Assembly (NCBI RefSeq): GCF_900129935.1
Contig: NZ_FQXJ01000033.1
Span: forward strand, 1 to 40,406
Reading direction: 5' to 3'
DNA length: 40,406 nt
DNA from: Desulfosporosinus lacus DSM 15449
GTDB lineage: Bacteria > Bacillota > Desulfitobacteriia > Desulfitobacteriales > Desulfitobacteriaceae
The position numbers and the translations under genes are program-made. The notes under the pieces are model-generated. The model did not search any database. It was not told where the DNA came from and was given only the letters and a program-made list of their open reading frames with translations. Every line of letters starts with the position of its first letter. The first letter of the stretch is position 1. Shown piece by piece: positions 16,984 through 25,872 of this stretch.

Positions 16984-17016
16984 AAAATAATAAAAGCCGG
17001 CCTAAGTGGACGACTT
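16984..17016 (-). terminator. Terminator-like hairpin between the ribozyme and glmS
   Basis: On the minus strand AAAGTCG pairs with CGGCTTT (one G-U pair), extended inside by CC/GG across a single mismatch, and is followed by TATTATTTTTT. It lies in the glmS leader, after the ribozyme and about 180 bases before the start codon. It may be an attenuator or simply a weak structure. Confidence 0.45.
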
Positions 17017-17081
17017 TGTTGATTCATATTCTAGGCAACACAAGCAAGGGGGATCAAATTGAACACATCTTCCCCTTGTCT

Positions 17082-17228
17082 TGTCAGCTTAGCCTTTGTC
17101 CCGAAAATTACTCTTCGGTTTTAAGCAAGCTTTACGGTGACAAGCCACCGAGAGGGATCCGCCGAATCATTCGATAACCCTCTTCCTCGTCGACCTTAAA
17201 TAAATAACCGCTAAGGTCCTGGCGCTTA
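17082..17228 (-). ncRNA. glmS ribozyme (glucosamine-6-phosphate-activated self-cleaving riboswitch)
   Basis: The minus strand carries the characteristic core in order: the cleavage site A/GCGCC (between 17226 and 17225), GACGAGG, TTATCGA, TTCGGCGGATCCCTC with CTCGG, a CCGTAA junction, and the last hairpin with ACAAAG near 17095. These blocks match the known Bacillus glmS ribozymes in order and spacing. The RNA cuts itself when glucosamine 6-phosphate binds, and the cut message is then degraded, so glmS is repressed by its product. The 3' limit is approximate. Confidence 0.93.
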
Positions 17229-17348
17229 TATTATTGCCTGACTGATTCAACTGTCCATCCAAAAAGCATCCTTACCTATCTATTACGTATAGCATCACCT
17301 TCTTTCCAATTAATCGCTCGGCCTGAGATAATATTGCGAACTGGTTAG

Positions 17349-17399
17349 TTCATGTGCCTCTTATTAAGCTATAATGCTTAACTAAAAAAGGCACATGAA
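17349..17399 (-). terminator. Hairpin after glmM
   Basis: TTCATGTGCC (17349-17358) pairs perfectly with GGCACATGAA (17390-17399), with an inner AAGC/GCTT stem. It lies about 40 bases beyond the glmM stop and before the glmS leader, so it probably ends the cdaA-glmM transcript. The T-tract after it on the minus strand is weak. Confidence 0.55.
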
Positions 17400-17437
17400 T
17401 AATTATAAGCGAAATCCAAAAGTTATCTACTGGTATT

Positions 17438-18775
17438 TTATTCATCACATTGCATAATAGTGTTAATAACCTCTTGGGCTAATTCTTTTAATTTTTGTTG
17501 ATCCGGACCTTCAACCATTACTCTAATAAGAGACTCTGTTCCAGAGGGGCGAACTAATACTCTGCCTTGACCGTTGAGTATTTCTTCAGCCTCATGTACT
17601 TTGGCAAGCACTCTGGCATCTTTCATCAAACGTTCCTTATGTTGAACTCTGGCATTGAGGAGAACCTGAGGTAAACGTTGCATTTGAGAAGCGAGCTTGG
17701 ATAGCGGAAGTTGTCGTTCCTTGATCACAGATAACAACTGAAGGGCAGTCAATAATCCATCCCCTGTCGTATTGCTGTCGAGGAAAATTATATGACCAGA
17801 CTGCTCTCCGCCGAGCTGAGCACCGGTTCTGATTAATTCTTCCATAACATAGCGGTCCCCGACTTGTGTCTCATAGATTTGGATTCCTGCCCCTTTTAAG
17901 GCAAGGTGTAAGCCTAAGTTGCTCATGACAGTAACCACGACTGCATTCTGAGCTAATTTCCCCTTCGATTTTTGGGCTAAGGCACAAATCAGTATGATGA
18001 AATCCCCGTCTAAGATAGTTCCTTGTTCATCTACCACAATGAGGCGGTCGGCATCTCCATCCATTGCTAATCCAAGATCTGCACCGTGTTCCAGAACTGC
18101 CTTTTGTAACCTTTCCGGATGTGTTGAACCACAATCTGCATTAATATTTACTCCATCGGGTGTATTACAAATACAGATTACCTCAACCCCAACCTCTTGT
18201 AATACTTTGGGACCAACAAACGATGCTGCTCCATTGGCACAATCCAAAACAACCTTAATCCCATCCAGACGCCCGATAGTCGACTTAAGAAAATCTTTAT
18301 AACGCGATTCTGCATCGGTTACATCAATGACCCGTCCGATCTCTCCACCAATCGGAGTCTGCCAAGGCTTTTCTGTACTTACTACGATTCTTTCAATCTC
18401 ATCTTCGACAGCATCTGGTAATTTATACCCTGTTGAATCAAAAAACTTAATTCCGTTATCTTGTACAGGATTATGGGACGCCGAAATTACGACGCCGGCA
18501 CTAACATCAAGAGTACGCGTTAAGAGGGCGATTCCAGGCGTTGGTAATATTCCTACCCGCAAAACATCCGCTCCAACAGAGCAAATTCCAGAGATAAGTG
18601 CCGCTTCCAGCATATCTCCAGAGATCCGGGTATCTTTACCGATTATGATTCGGGGGTGTGGATGCTCCTTGCTAAGTACATAAGCGCCGGCTTGACCAAG
18701 CCGAAAGGCGAGATCGGGGGTCAGCTGACTGTTCGCCACACCACGCACCCCATCAGTTCCAAAGAGTCGATCCAA
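17438..18775 (-). CDS. glmM: Phosphoglucosamine mutase
   Basis: GlmM converts glucosamine 6-phosphate to glucosamine 1-phosphate, the step after GlmS on the way to UDP-GlcNAc. The conserved sites are all present: GTDGVRG at residues 6-12, the active-site phosphoserine loop ISASHNP (Ser near 100), the Mg2+ loop DGDADR at 239-244, the sugar-binding EQSGH segment, and the C-terminal phosphate loop RPSGTE. Length is 445 residues, as usual. The start is TTG behind GGGAGG. It is the last gene of the cdaA-cdaR unit, the classic cdaA-cdaR-glmM arrangement except for one inserted gene. GlmM binds and restrains CdaA in other Firmicutes. Confidence 0.98.
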   Translation of the reverse strand: MDRLFGTDGVRGVANSQLTPDLAFRLGQAGAYVLSKEHPHPRIIIGKDTRISGDMLEAALISGICSVGADVLRVGILPTPGIALLTRTLDVSAGVVISASHNPVQDNGIKFFDSTGYKLPDAVEDEIERIVVSTEKPWQTPIGGEIGRVIDVTDAESRYKDFLKSTIGRLDGIKVVLDCANGAASFVGPKVLQEVGVEVICICNTPDGVNINADCGSTHPERLQKAVLEHGADLGLAMDGDADRLIVVDEQGTILDGDFIILICALAQKSKGKLAQNAVVVTVMSNLGLHLALKGAGIQIYETQVGDRYVMEELIRTGAQLGGEQSGHIIFLDSNTTGDGLLTALQLLSVIKERQLPLSKLASQMQRLPQVLLNARVQHKERLMKDARVLAKVHEAEEILNGQGRVLVRPSGTESLIRVMVEGPDQQKLKELAQEVINTIMQCDE

Positions 18776-18874
18776 ATCGTTCCCTCCCTTCCTATCTAGT
18801 GTATTACTATTCTTGCAAAATGTTCTTAATCTTCAACATCGTTATTCTTAATGATTAAAGTCAACTACATTAGT

Positions 18875-20506
18875 TTACTCTATAGGAGCAAATTGCGCCA
18901 TAAGAAATTCGGCGATTCTTATCCCATCTACGGCAGCACTTGTAATTCCCCCGGCATATCCCGCTCCTTCACCTGCTGGATATAGCCCTGCTAGGTTTAA
19001 GGATTCCCCCTGAGCATTTCTTACAATTCGGATGGGAGAGCTGGTTCTTGTCTCGATCCCGGTTAAAGTCGCCTTCTCTCCAGTAAATCCTTTTATTTGC
19101 CCATTGAAAACTCGAAGTGCTCTTTCTAACACATCTCCGATAGCATCCGGTAGCACTTCATGTAGATTATACGATACAACGCCCGGCGAATAAGTAGGTA
19201 TCAAATCAAAACTATTTGTAATGCGCCGCTCCAAAAAGTCTATAACTCGTTGAGCTGGAGCCATGTAAGTTGACCCGCCTGCAATAAACGCCTTATGTTC
19301 CCATGATCTTTGGAATTCCAGACCAGCTAGCGGATGCGCAGTGGGAAAATCGTCCGCTCCTACAGTCACAACTATGGCACTGTTGGCAATCTTCGTATCC
19401 CGAGCATAGCCGCTCATACCGTTCGTAACAACCCCTCCCTCTTCAGAAGCAGCTGCCACAACCTTTCCTCCCGGACACATACAAAAAGCATAGGCTCCTC
19501 GGCCTGTTCGCACATCCTTATAAGTCAGCTGATAGTCTGCTGGTCCGAGATGCGGGTGTTCCTCGACTCCATACTGGGACAGATTAATAAGCGACTGCGG
19601 GTGTTCAACCCGCAAACCAATAGCAAATGATTTCTTTTCCAAAGTAAGGTTCATGTCAAATAAGCACTTGTAAACATCCCTGGCACTGTGCCCAATAGCT
19701 AGTATGACTGCTTCGGCAGGGATTTCCTCTTCTCCGTTGACGATAATCTTTCTTAGACGGCCTAAAGAGGTCTGTAATCCAGTTACTTTAGCCCGAAAAC
19801 GAACCTCTCCACCCAAAGACACAATTTCCTGTCGAAGTCTTTTGACCACATCTTTAAGTATGTCTGTCCCAATGTGCGGCTTGGCTAAATATAGAATTTC
19901 GGAAGGGGCTCCATGCTTGACGAAGGTCTCTAAAACATCCGAAATCCGTCGATCTTGAATTCGTGTTGTGAGCTTTCCATCCGAGAATGTCCCGGCACCG
20001 CCTTCCCCGAACTGTACATTGCTCTCCGTATCTAACTTCCCAGTATCCCAAAATCCCCTAACTTTGAGTGTTCGTTCCTCGACTGAGTCACCCCGTTCCA
20101 GTACAAGCGGAGCATATCCCCTTCGTGCTAAGGTCAAGGCAGCAAAATATCCTGCCGGTCCAGCGCCAATCACTACAGGACGATGAATTAGACTATTAGT
20201 GGGCTTAGTCCATATAACGGGAACCTCAATAGGTGCTTCCTTTAATCCTGTAACCCGCGCTAAAATTCGATTCCCCTCAGTTCTAGGTACTTCAAGCGAG
20301 AATTGAATCGTATAGACGAAAACAAGATGAGGCTTTTTACGAGCATCCAAGGAACGCCGCAGGAAACGAAGACCGCTTATACTATGCTCTGATACTTTTA
20401 GCTTACGAGCCATCATAGTCGTTAAGAAAACATCCTCTTCTACAGGGATTCTCAAATTCGACCACACAAAATCCACGTATTTGTCCACTCCCAAGACTCC
20501 CACCAT
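18875..20506 (-). CDS. FAD-dependent oxidoreductase of the COG2509 type
   Basis: A long flavoprotein with the dinucleotide-binding motif VVIGAGPAGYFAALTLARRG near residues 111-130. The family's FGEGGAGTFSDGKL block follows near 167-180, with a later CPGGKVVAAASEEGG and a C-terminal YPAGEGAGYAGGITSAAVDG flavin-binding segment. The N-terminal SNLRIP and RRSLDARKK blocks are typical of the uncharacterised dehydrogenase group COG2509; the true substrate is unknown. The ATG at 20506 has no ribosome binding site and overlaps cdaR by 55 bases. GTG 20467, directly before the conserved WSNLRIP, is an alternative. It sits between cdaR and glmM, which are usually adjacent. Confidence 0.9.
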   Translation of the reverse strand: MVGVLGVDKYVDFVWSNLRIPVEEDVFLTTMMARKLKVSEHSISGLRFLRRSLDARKKPHLVFVYTIQFSLEVPRTEGNRILARVTGLKEAPIEVPVIWTKPTNSLIHRPVVIGAGPAGYFAALTLARRGYAPLVLERGDSVEERTLKVRGFWDTGKLDTESNVQFGEGGAGTFSDGKLTTRIQDRRISDVLETFVKHGAPSEILYLAKPHIGTDILKDVVKRLRQEIVSLGGEVRFRAKVTGLQTSLGRLRKIIVNGEEEIPAEAVILAIGHSARDVYKCLFDMNLTLEKKSFAIGLRVEHPQSLINLSQYGVEEHPHLGPADYQLTYKDVRTGRGAYAFCMCPGGKVVAAASEEGGVVTNGMSGYARDTKIANSAIVVTVGADDFPTAHPLAGLEFQRSWEHKAFIAGGSTYMAPAQRVIDFLERRITNSFDLIPTYSPGVVSYNLHEVLPDAIGDVLERALRVFNGQIKGFTGEKATLTGIETRTSSPIRIVRNAQGESLNLAGLYPAGEGAGYAGGITSAAVDGIRIAEFLMAQFAPIE

Positions 20507-21717
20507 AGGAAGGAGTTAACTTGCGGTGTAGTGGGCATTGTTACTCCCGGAGGGAGCTGCCAGAAAACTTTAACCTCTTTATAGCTGCCGGCTGCCTGAC
20601 CAGAAGCATCTACCCAAAGCTGGATCTGGTCTGCTTTTACGTCTTTTACGCTCTCAGAAAGGCCTTCGATAACAATATCAACAGGAGGAATAGGCTGTTC
20701 TAGCTCTAGTCCTTCTCCAATATTATGAATTTTAACCGCAACCTGCGAAATACTCTTTTGAATGGGTCCTGGGCTAATCTGAGCGATAACACTCAAGGTT
20801 GTCCCACTCAAAAAGGAAACTCCCGCCGGTAACGTTACTTGCTCGATTGGAATCTGAAATGTTTTATTTTCTGCTAGATTAGTAATGTCTACCGGACCAA
20901 TATTCACTGAGTCAAATTCTTTTAAAGCTTGAGAAGTACCAAAAACTTGTACACTGGCCGGAGAGGGGACTAACTCCCGAAGTTCCATTCCTGGGGCCGG
21001 TATCCCAGTGCTGGTAACTTTCAACGGAATCATCTTTGAAGAAAGTTCCTTCGCTATGATTGGAGCAATCACATCCACACTGCTCGGATAGGCACTTAAA
21101 ATATCCATGCCCGGGTTCGGTCCGAAAATTGGCTTACCCTCTTTATCTCGAAAACTTACTGGTCGAGAAACCTGAACCGTCTCATTAGCTCCTGTTACAC
21201 TGACTTCCACAATCACTTTGTCTAGAGTACCCACCATAGAACTGGGTCCGCGTACATTGACTGCAGAAGGTTTAATAATCAGGTTGCCCACTTGATAATC
21301 AGTCGCAGGGGTACCTGAAATAATGGCTTGAACTGGAACCGTCTTCTCTTGGACAGAATCTAGCTTTAATTTAATATTGGCTGGTTGAAGGTCAACGACA
21401 TTAGTTCCTTGGGGCGCATTTACTTTAATGCCATAAGTACTTTCCCCAGGCACTCCGGCGGAAAGATCAACCACCGCATAGATATTTTTGATATTAGCAC
21501 TGGGATTAATCCCTTGAAAACGAACAAGAACTAAAGGAAGCTGGGTCATAACAACCATATCTTGATTCAATCCGCTGACTACAAGTGGAATAGTCAGAGT
21601 CTGCTCAGGGAGTAGCTTATCAGGAGTTTCTTGGTTAAGCACAAATAACCAAAATATGATTGCAAATAAGAACGAAACCACCTTAACGCCGAGGTTTCGC
21701 CGAAATATCTCCAGCAT
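20452..21717 (-). CDS. cdaR: CdaA regulatory protein with YbbR domains
   Basis: CdaR is a membrane-anchored extracytoplasmic protein that modulates the c-di-AMP cyclase CdaA. One N-terminal transmembrane helix (VVSFLFAIIFWLFVL, about residues 12-26) is followed by roughly four beta-rich YbbR repeats of about 80 residues. The frame opens at TTG 21732, but GGAGG eight bases before the ATG at 21717 marks the start, giving 421 residues. That binding site lies inside the last codons of cdaA, whose stop is two bases upstream, so the genes are translationally coupled. The C-terminus ends in an unusually Trp-rich tail (WWESWEWTNTW) that overlaps the next gene. Confidence 0.95.
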   Translation of the reverse strand: MLEIFRRNLGVKVVSFLFAIIFWLFVLNQETPDKLLPEQTLTIPLVVSGLNQDMVVMTQLPLVLVRFQGINPSANIKNIYAVVDLSAGVPGESTYGIKVNAPQGTNVVDLQPANIKLKLDSVQEKTVPVQAIISGTPATDYQVGNLIIKPSAVNVRGPSSMVGTLDKVIVEVSVTGANETVQVSRPVSFRDKEGKPIFGPNPGMDILSAYPSSVDVIAPIIAKELSSKMIPLKVTSTGIPAPGMELRELVPSPASVQVFGTSQALKEFDSVNIGPVDITNLAENKTFQIPIEQVTLPAGVSFLSGTTLSVIAQISPGPIQKSISQVAVKIHNIGEGLELEQPIPPVDIVIEGLSESVKDVKADQIQLWVDASGQAAGSYKEVKVFWQLPPGVTMPTTPQVNSFLWWESWEWTNTWILCGRI

Positions 21718-21719
21718 GA

Positions 21720-22532
21720 CTACCACCTCCAAAATGGAATGACTGATGAGGAGATAGTTTTAACATCGAGTTCCCTCAGCAATAATTCCTGTAATGTTTT
21801 CTCATCTGTGAAACGAGTCAAGGCACCATCTATCCCAATCGATATGGCCCCAGTTTCCTCCGAGACAACGAGAGCCAAGGAGTCCGTAATTTCTGTCAAC
21901 CCCAATGCCGCTCTATGGCGTGTTCCCAATTCCTTGTTGATATTGGGATTTTCAGATAATGGGAGAAAACACCCCGCAGCGGCTACACGATCCCGCCGAA
22001 TAATCACTGCACCATCATGGAGCGGAGTATTCGGAATGAAGATATTAACTAAAAACTCAGATGAAACCATGCCATCAATCTTAATTCCCGTTTCAACAAA
22101 ATCTTGAACTCCTGTTTGTCGTTCAAGCACAATCAAAGCCCCAATCCGATTCTTGGAAAGGACTTGTGTACAACGCACTAATTCTTCTACAACTTGTTCT
22201 AAGGTATCCACGCCCGGTGCTGAGGGATGACGCGTAAAAAATCTTCCTCGTCCCAATTGCTCTAAAGCCTTTCTTAGTTCGGGCTGAAAAACAACAGGAA
22301 TGGCTATGACAAACATCTGAATGAGTTTATCTAACAACCAAGTGATGCTTGTTAGCTGAAAAAATTTCGCCAGCAAGAATACGACTAAAAGGACCATTAC
22401 TCCCTTAACCAACTGAACAGCACGCGTGCGTTTAATGAGCATATAAAACTGGTAGAAGACCACTGCCACAACAATGATATCAATAGCGCTACGCAGTCCA
22501 AAATTACGAAATTGTGATAAGAATTCGGCCAT
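21720..22532 (-). CDS. cdaA: Diadenylate cyclase CdaA
   Basis: CdaA makes the second messenger c-di-AMP from two ATP, which controls potassium and osmotic balance and wall homeostasis. Three transmembrane helices occupy about residues 12-33, 40-58 and 63-83. The catalytic DAC (DisA_N) domain follows, with the DGA motif at 173-175 and RHR at 205-207, both intact. Length is 270 residues, as usual. The ATG is preceded by GGGGGAGG. It heads the unit cdaA-cdaR-FAD protein-glmM. Confidence 0.97.
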   Translation of the reverse strand: MAEFLSQFRNFGLRSAIDIIVVAVVFYQFYMLIKRTRAVQLVKGVMVLLVVFLLAKFFQLTSITWLLDKLIQMFVIAIPVVFQPELRKALEQLGRGRFFTRHPSAPGVDTLEQVVEELVRCTQVLSKNRIGALIVLERQTGVQDFVETGIKIDGMVSSEFLVNIFIPNTPLHDGAVIIRRDRVAAAGCFLPLSENPNINKELGTRHRAALGLTEITDSLALVVSEETGAISIGIDGALTRFTDEKTLQELLLRELDVKTISSSVIPFWRW

Positions 22533-22568
22533 GGTCCTCCCCCGTTTCTAATGTCTCAAATCTGCGAA

Positions 22569-22586
22569 AGAGAGTGTTTACTCTCT
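22569..22586 (-). terminator. Small hairpin between the DUF1786 gene and cdaA
   Basis: AGAGAGT (22569-22575) and ACTCTCT (22580-22586) form a seven-base stem with a four-base loop. On the minus strand it is followed by only a short T-run, so termination may be partial. Confidence 0.4.
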
Positions 22587-22637
22587 CTGTTAAATTCTCC
22601 ATTTGTGTAAAAAGTCCTTGCCCTTTTAAAACTTTTT

Positions 22638-23663
22638 TTACTCAGTGATTCCCATGCCAGCCAGAATTCCAAAACACCCCGTTAACATCATATCCCCATA
22701 GGGTGCCGCTTCATACCAGTGAAGGGATTTTGCCATACTTCTTCTGGGGCCGGTAACCACAACAAAATCCCAGCCTGGGCTCATTTCAGGATGAATGGTC
22801 GCCCCATGCCCTCCTTGCTCATAGATCTCCGCATTGGTTAATTTAGTTAATTGAAATTGTCTAATAAGATGAGCAAGAGATTCTGGATTGAGCATACTAG
22901 TGTGTTGTTCGAATATTCCATACACCCGCTCACCTCGAATAGCGGCGGCAAGAGTATGTGAATTTCCTATATTAACCGCTAAGATTCCTTGATCCAAGTG
23001 AGGTTTCACATAGTGATCAGCCATTATTCCCAAGAGTGCCGCTGTCCCGGTATCTGTCAGGACTGCCTCCGGAATAATCTCTCGAACTGCACGCATTCTG
23101 GTATATACCTCTGGAATATCCTGAGTGAAAACTAGCTTTCGCAAGTCTCCCCCCTGCATAACGAACTCTTCCCAAAGTCGAAACCGAAGAGTTCGATTAC
23201 TCTCAGATATGCTAAATCCATGATCTTGGACTGCAACCGCTGCTTTTAATGGATAGTTAAGACTGAATGCTTCAAGCGCTTGTCGCAAAGAGGATGTGTC
23301 AACATCTCCCAGCCAAATAGGAGTTGCCGATTCTGGCGCTTCTTCGCAAAGCACGATTCCCATTCCCTCAGCTACAGCCAAATTGTCATTAAAGGTCACT
23401 GCCGCCTGAGCAGTTGCATAAGCCTTGAGACCTGCGCCTACATGCTTTTTCAGTGCCGCAGAGCTTGCCCCTCCACCCATCAAATACCCATGCAGAAAGA
23501 TTCCCTCTCCTCGATCCGTAGCTTTGCGAATCTTGGTTGCTACAATTTGGGTCCGACTAGGAACAATAAACTTCGGACAGTTTTCCAGATTCTTCTCCGG
23601 CTGATAGATAAGAATATCCTGGGTGCCTGATCCCACATCAATTATTAGAGCACTTTCTGCCAT
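22638..23663 (-). CDS. DUF1786 family protein (ASKHA-like fold), 341 aa
   Basis: The N-terminus has IIDVGSGTQDILIY (residues 7-20), which looks like the phosphate-1 loop of an actin/Hsp70/sugar-kinase-type ATPase; a second such loop is VNIGNSHTLAAA near 235-246. These features mark DUF1786. Members are sometimes annotated as pyruvate formate-lyase activating-like, but no radical-SAM CxxxCxxC motif is visible here, so I do not use that label. Biochemical function is unknown. It has a good GGAGGGTG site and lies about 80 bases downstream of the DUF362 ferredoxin-like gene on the same strand, so joint expression is likely. Confidence 0.85.
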   Translation of the reverse strand: MAESALIIDVGSGTQDILIYQPEKNLENCPKFIVPSRTQIVATKIRKATDRGEGIFLHGYLMGGGASSAALKKHVGAGLKAYATAQAAVTFNDNLAVAEGMGIVLCEEAPESATPIWLGDVDTSSLRQALEAFSLNYPLKAAVAVQDHGFSISESNRTLRFRLWEEFVMQGGDLRKLVFTQDIPEVYTRMRAVREIIPEAVLTDTGTAALLGIMADHYVKPHLDQGILAVNIGNSHTLAAAIRGERVYGIFEQHTSMLNPESLAHLIRQFQLTKLTNAEIYEQGGHGATIHPEMSPGWDFVVVTGPRRSMAKSLHWYEAAPYGDMMLTGCFGILAGMGITE

Positions 23664-23741
23664 TTATTAACACCCTCCGCCCAAATACATACTTCTTAAT
23701 CTAATTCAGATCGATAATCTAGCATTAGCATACCCCGGTAT

Positions 23742-24890
23742 TTACTTTAGCAGTTTTCTCCCCAGCCAGGGTTTAAAGAGCTTTACTGCATGATGTGGAC
23801 AAAGCTCCTGACAGCAAAAACAACGTATACAAGCTTGCAAATCAACCACAGGCCGCTGATTCTCATCCATTTTCAATGCTTTCGGCGGACAATTATTGAC
23901 ACAGTCTCTGCACCCTGCACACTTCTCGTGCTCGAACATTGGAAAAGGGCGTACACGGTTAACTGCAAAATTCTTTACACTTTGCGGCAAAAGGACCATA
24001 TCCAGAAAATTAGTGGATACTGCTTTAGGGATTAGAAAATTTTCAATTCGCCAAAGAGAACGCGGGTCCCCTTTCAATTCCAATTCATTGAGTCGGCTTG
24101 TAAAACCTCGTGCACGTGCTGCCATCAGCGTGGGAACCTTTTCAGGCTTTAAGCCAATTAGATCTGAAGCTACAACATCTAAGGCGAAAGGGTCAGTACT
24201 CATAATCAGTGCTCCAATGTTTCGTGGTTTACCTGATGAGGGTCCATCCCCTTCCATCCCCACAACCCCATCCATGATACTTAGGGTTGGATTTACCCAA
24301 GTAGCAATGTCTGCCAAGAGATCTGCAAAATCCGAGATTTTAAACATCTTTAGATGATATTCTGCTTTTAAGAGTCCAGGTATTACCCCGAACAGAACTT
24401 TAACTGCACCTGTGAAGGTCATCATGGCATGTGTTTTAAGCTTTGAGATAGGGATAACTACATCCGCATTTAAGACGCAGTTTGTAACAGTTAAACTTTT
24501 AATGATTTTTCCTTCAGGATATTGGATCGTTGTTTGCCCAATATCTTCGTTTAGAATTGCGCCAGTCCGCTCTGCAACCTCATGCAGCCCCGATTTTGCA
24601 TAGATCGTTTGCAGTGCATTTACTGTATAGGGCCCGCCTGGGCTATCCCCTATAATAGGTATCCCACCCGCCTCCTGAACGAGGCGAACCACGGCCTCAA
24701 CAACGCTAGGGTGGGTTGTGACTGCTTCCTCTGGCCGTTTTTTCATGAGAAGATTTACTTTAAGCAAAACTCTTTGCCCAGGCTTCACAAAGGTAGACAT
24801 TCCGCCCCATTCCGTTAGTCCTTCCCTCAAACTCTTCTCTACATCCGCTGTATAGTCTGGGCAAAATTTTAGTACTACCTTTTCTTTCAC
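23742..24890 (-). CDS. DUF362 protein with C-terminal double [4Fe-4S] ferredoxin domain, 382 aa
   Basis: Residues 1-300 form the DUF362 domain ([20 protein letters not shown] and GDSPGGPYT near the start, [20 protein letters not shown] in the middle). The C-terminal sixty residues carry two clusters with the classic spacing: Cys 324, 327, 330, 334 and Cys 354, 357, 360, 364. The protein probably moves electrons or inserts them into an unknown redox reaction; DUF362 itself has no defined activity. The GTG start directly abuts the stop codon of the PIG-L gene, so the two are translationally coupled. Such proteins are frequent in anaerobes. Confidence 0.92.
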   Translation of the reverse strand: MKEKVVLKFCPDYTADVEKSLREGLTEWGGMSTFVKPGQRVLLKVNLLMKKRPEEAVTTHPSVVEAVVRLVQEAGGIPIIGDSPGGPYTVNALQTIYAKSGLHEVAERTGAILNEDIGQTTIQYPEGKIIKSLTVTNCVLNADVVIPISKLKTHAMMTFTGAVKVLFGVIPGLLKAEYHLKMFKISDFADLLADIATWVNPTLSIMDGVVGMEGDGPSSGKPRNIGALIMSTDPFALDVVASDLIGLKPEKVPTLMAARARGFTSRLNELELKGDPRSLWRIENFLIPKAVSTNFLDMVLLPQSVKNFAVNRVRPFPMFEHEKCAGCRDCVNNCPPKALKMDENQRPVVDLQACIRCFCCQELCPHHAVKLFKPWLGRKLLK

Positions 24891-25622
24891 TTAAGAATCC
24901 ACCCTCTCCAAATCTGCAAGGATATCCTCACCACGTCCAGGAAAGACACTTAATTCAAAATCACATTGAAAATACTCTCGGCTATAATAATTTTGCTTTA
25001 TTCGTTCGTCCATTGCCTCAAATTTCTGTTGAGAGAACAGTTGCGTTCGATGCTCAATGATTGCCTTCTTTTTCTTCTCAGCCCATTGTTCGATCGAGAT
25101 AATATAGTCAATTTCCTGTAATACATCCTCCGAAAGCCTCCATCCGGACTGAACATAGCAAAGTCGAGGCAAAATATACGGGGTTCCCCATTCCGGCTCT
25201 ATGAGTTCTTTGGCCAGTCGAATGGCAGCCTTCGTAAAGTAATGGATCGCCCGATGGTCGCGGTGTCCCGAGGCACCGTCTGCTCCAAAGGTAATCACAA
25301 CTTGGGGACGAATTTTACGTATAACTCGAACAAGCTTCTCTACTATTTCCAGGGGCGGAGAGAGTGGAACTTCTTTATCTTTATATCCTAGAAAGATGAC
25401 CTCAGAGATCCCCAAGACGTCTGCAGCACGCCGAAGTTCCTGCTCTCGAACTAATCCTAGTTCTTCCGGTTTACAAATCCCTGCCGCTTTACCAGCCTCT
25501 CCTTTGGTCGCAACCACTAGGGTAATCCTTATCCCTTGTTCGGCGTATTTAGCAATCGTTCCGCCTAAGGCAAAGGATTCATCGTCAGGATGAGCAAAGA
25601 TGAGTAGCATCTCTTTTGCCAT
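24891..25622 (-). CDS. PIG-L/LmbE-family zinc deacetylase, 243 aa
   Basis: The zinc site is clear: AHPDDE at residues 10-15 and HRDH at 120-123. These hydrolases remove acetyl from N-acetylglucosaminyl groups; relatives include BshB (bacillithiol), MshB and antibiotic-pathway enzymes. The sequence GGTIAKYAEQGIRITLVVAT is typical of the family. I cannot tell a bacillithiol BshB from another substrate class by eye, and no bshA or bshC lies nearby. The stop codon abuts the DUF362 start. The ATG follows AAAGGGTGA at a slightly long distance. Confidence 0.9.
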   Translation of the reverse strand: MAKEMLLIFAHPDDESFALGGTIAKYAEQGIRITLVVATKGEAGKAAGICKPEELGLVREQELRRAADVLGISEVIFLGYKDKEVPLSPPLEIVEKLVRVIRKIRPQVVITFGADGASGHRDHRAIHYFTKAAIRLAKELIEPEWGTPYILPRLCYVQSGWRLSEDVLQEIDYIISIEQWAEKKKKAIIEHRTQLFSQQKFEAMDERIKQNYYSREYFQCDFELSVFPGRGEDILADLERVDS

Positions 25623-25769
25623 ACTTATACTTCACCCTTTCTTTTCCTTTATTCCAGTAACCTTGAACAGAAGTTTAACTTATGTAAATCAATTACGTAA
25701 ATAATTAATTACTAATTAGTATCTGTTTTATTATAGCGCTTTTTATTGCTCGAGGGAAATTAATAGAGG

Positions 25770-25797
25770 TTAAAAGGTCTGATGCCCCTTCTATAAT
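25770..25797 (+). promoter_or_regulatory. Probable promoter of the CAP-domain gene
   Basis: TTAAAA (25770-25775) and a perfect TATAAT (25792-25797) are 16 bases apart. An alternative extended -10 (TGGTATACT, 25825-25833) lies closer to the gene. The gap 25623-25872 holds no other feature I can support, except an AGGAGG near 25809 that leads an out-of-frame start at 25824. Confidence 0.5.
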
Positions 25798-25872
25798 ATA
25801 CCAGTTCCAGGAGGCAACTTGACATGGTATACTGCAGTTGTCTCGAATATACAAGCACAAGGAGGTACATAA

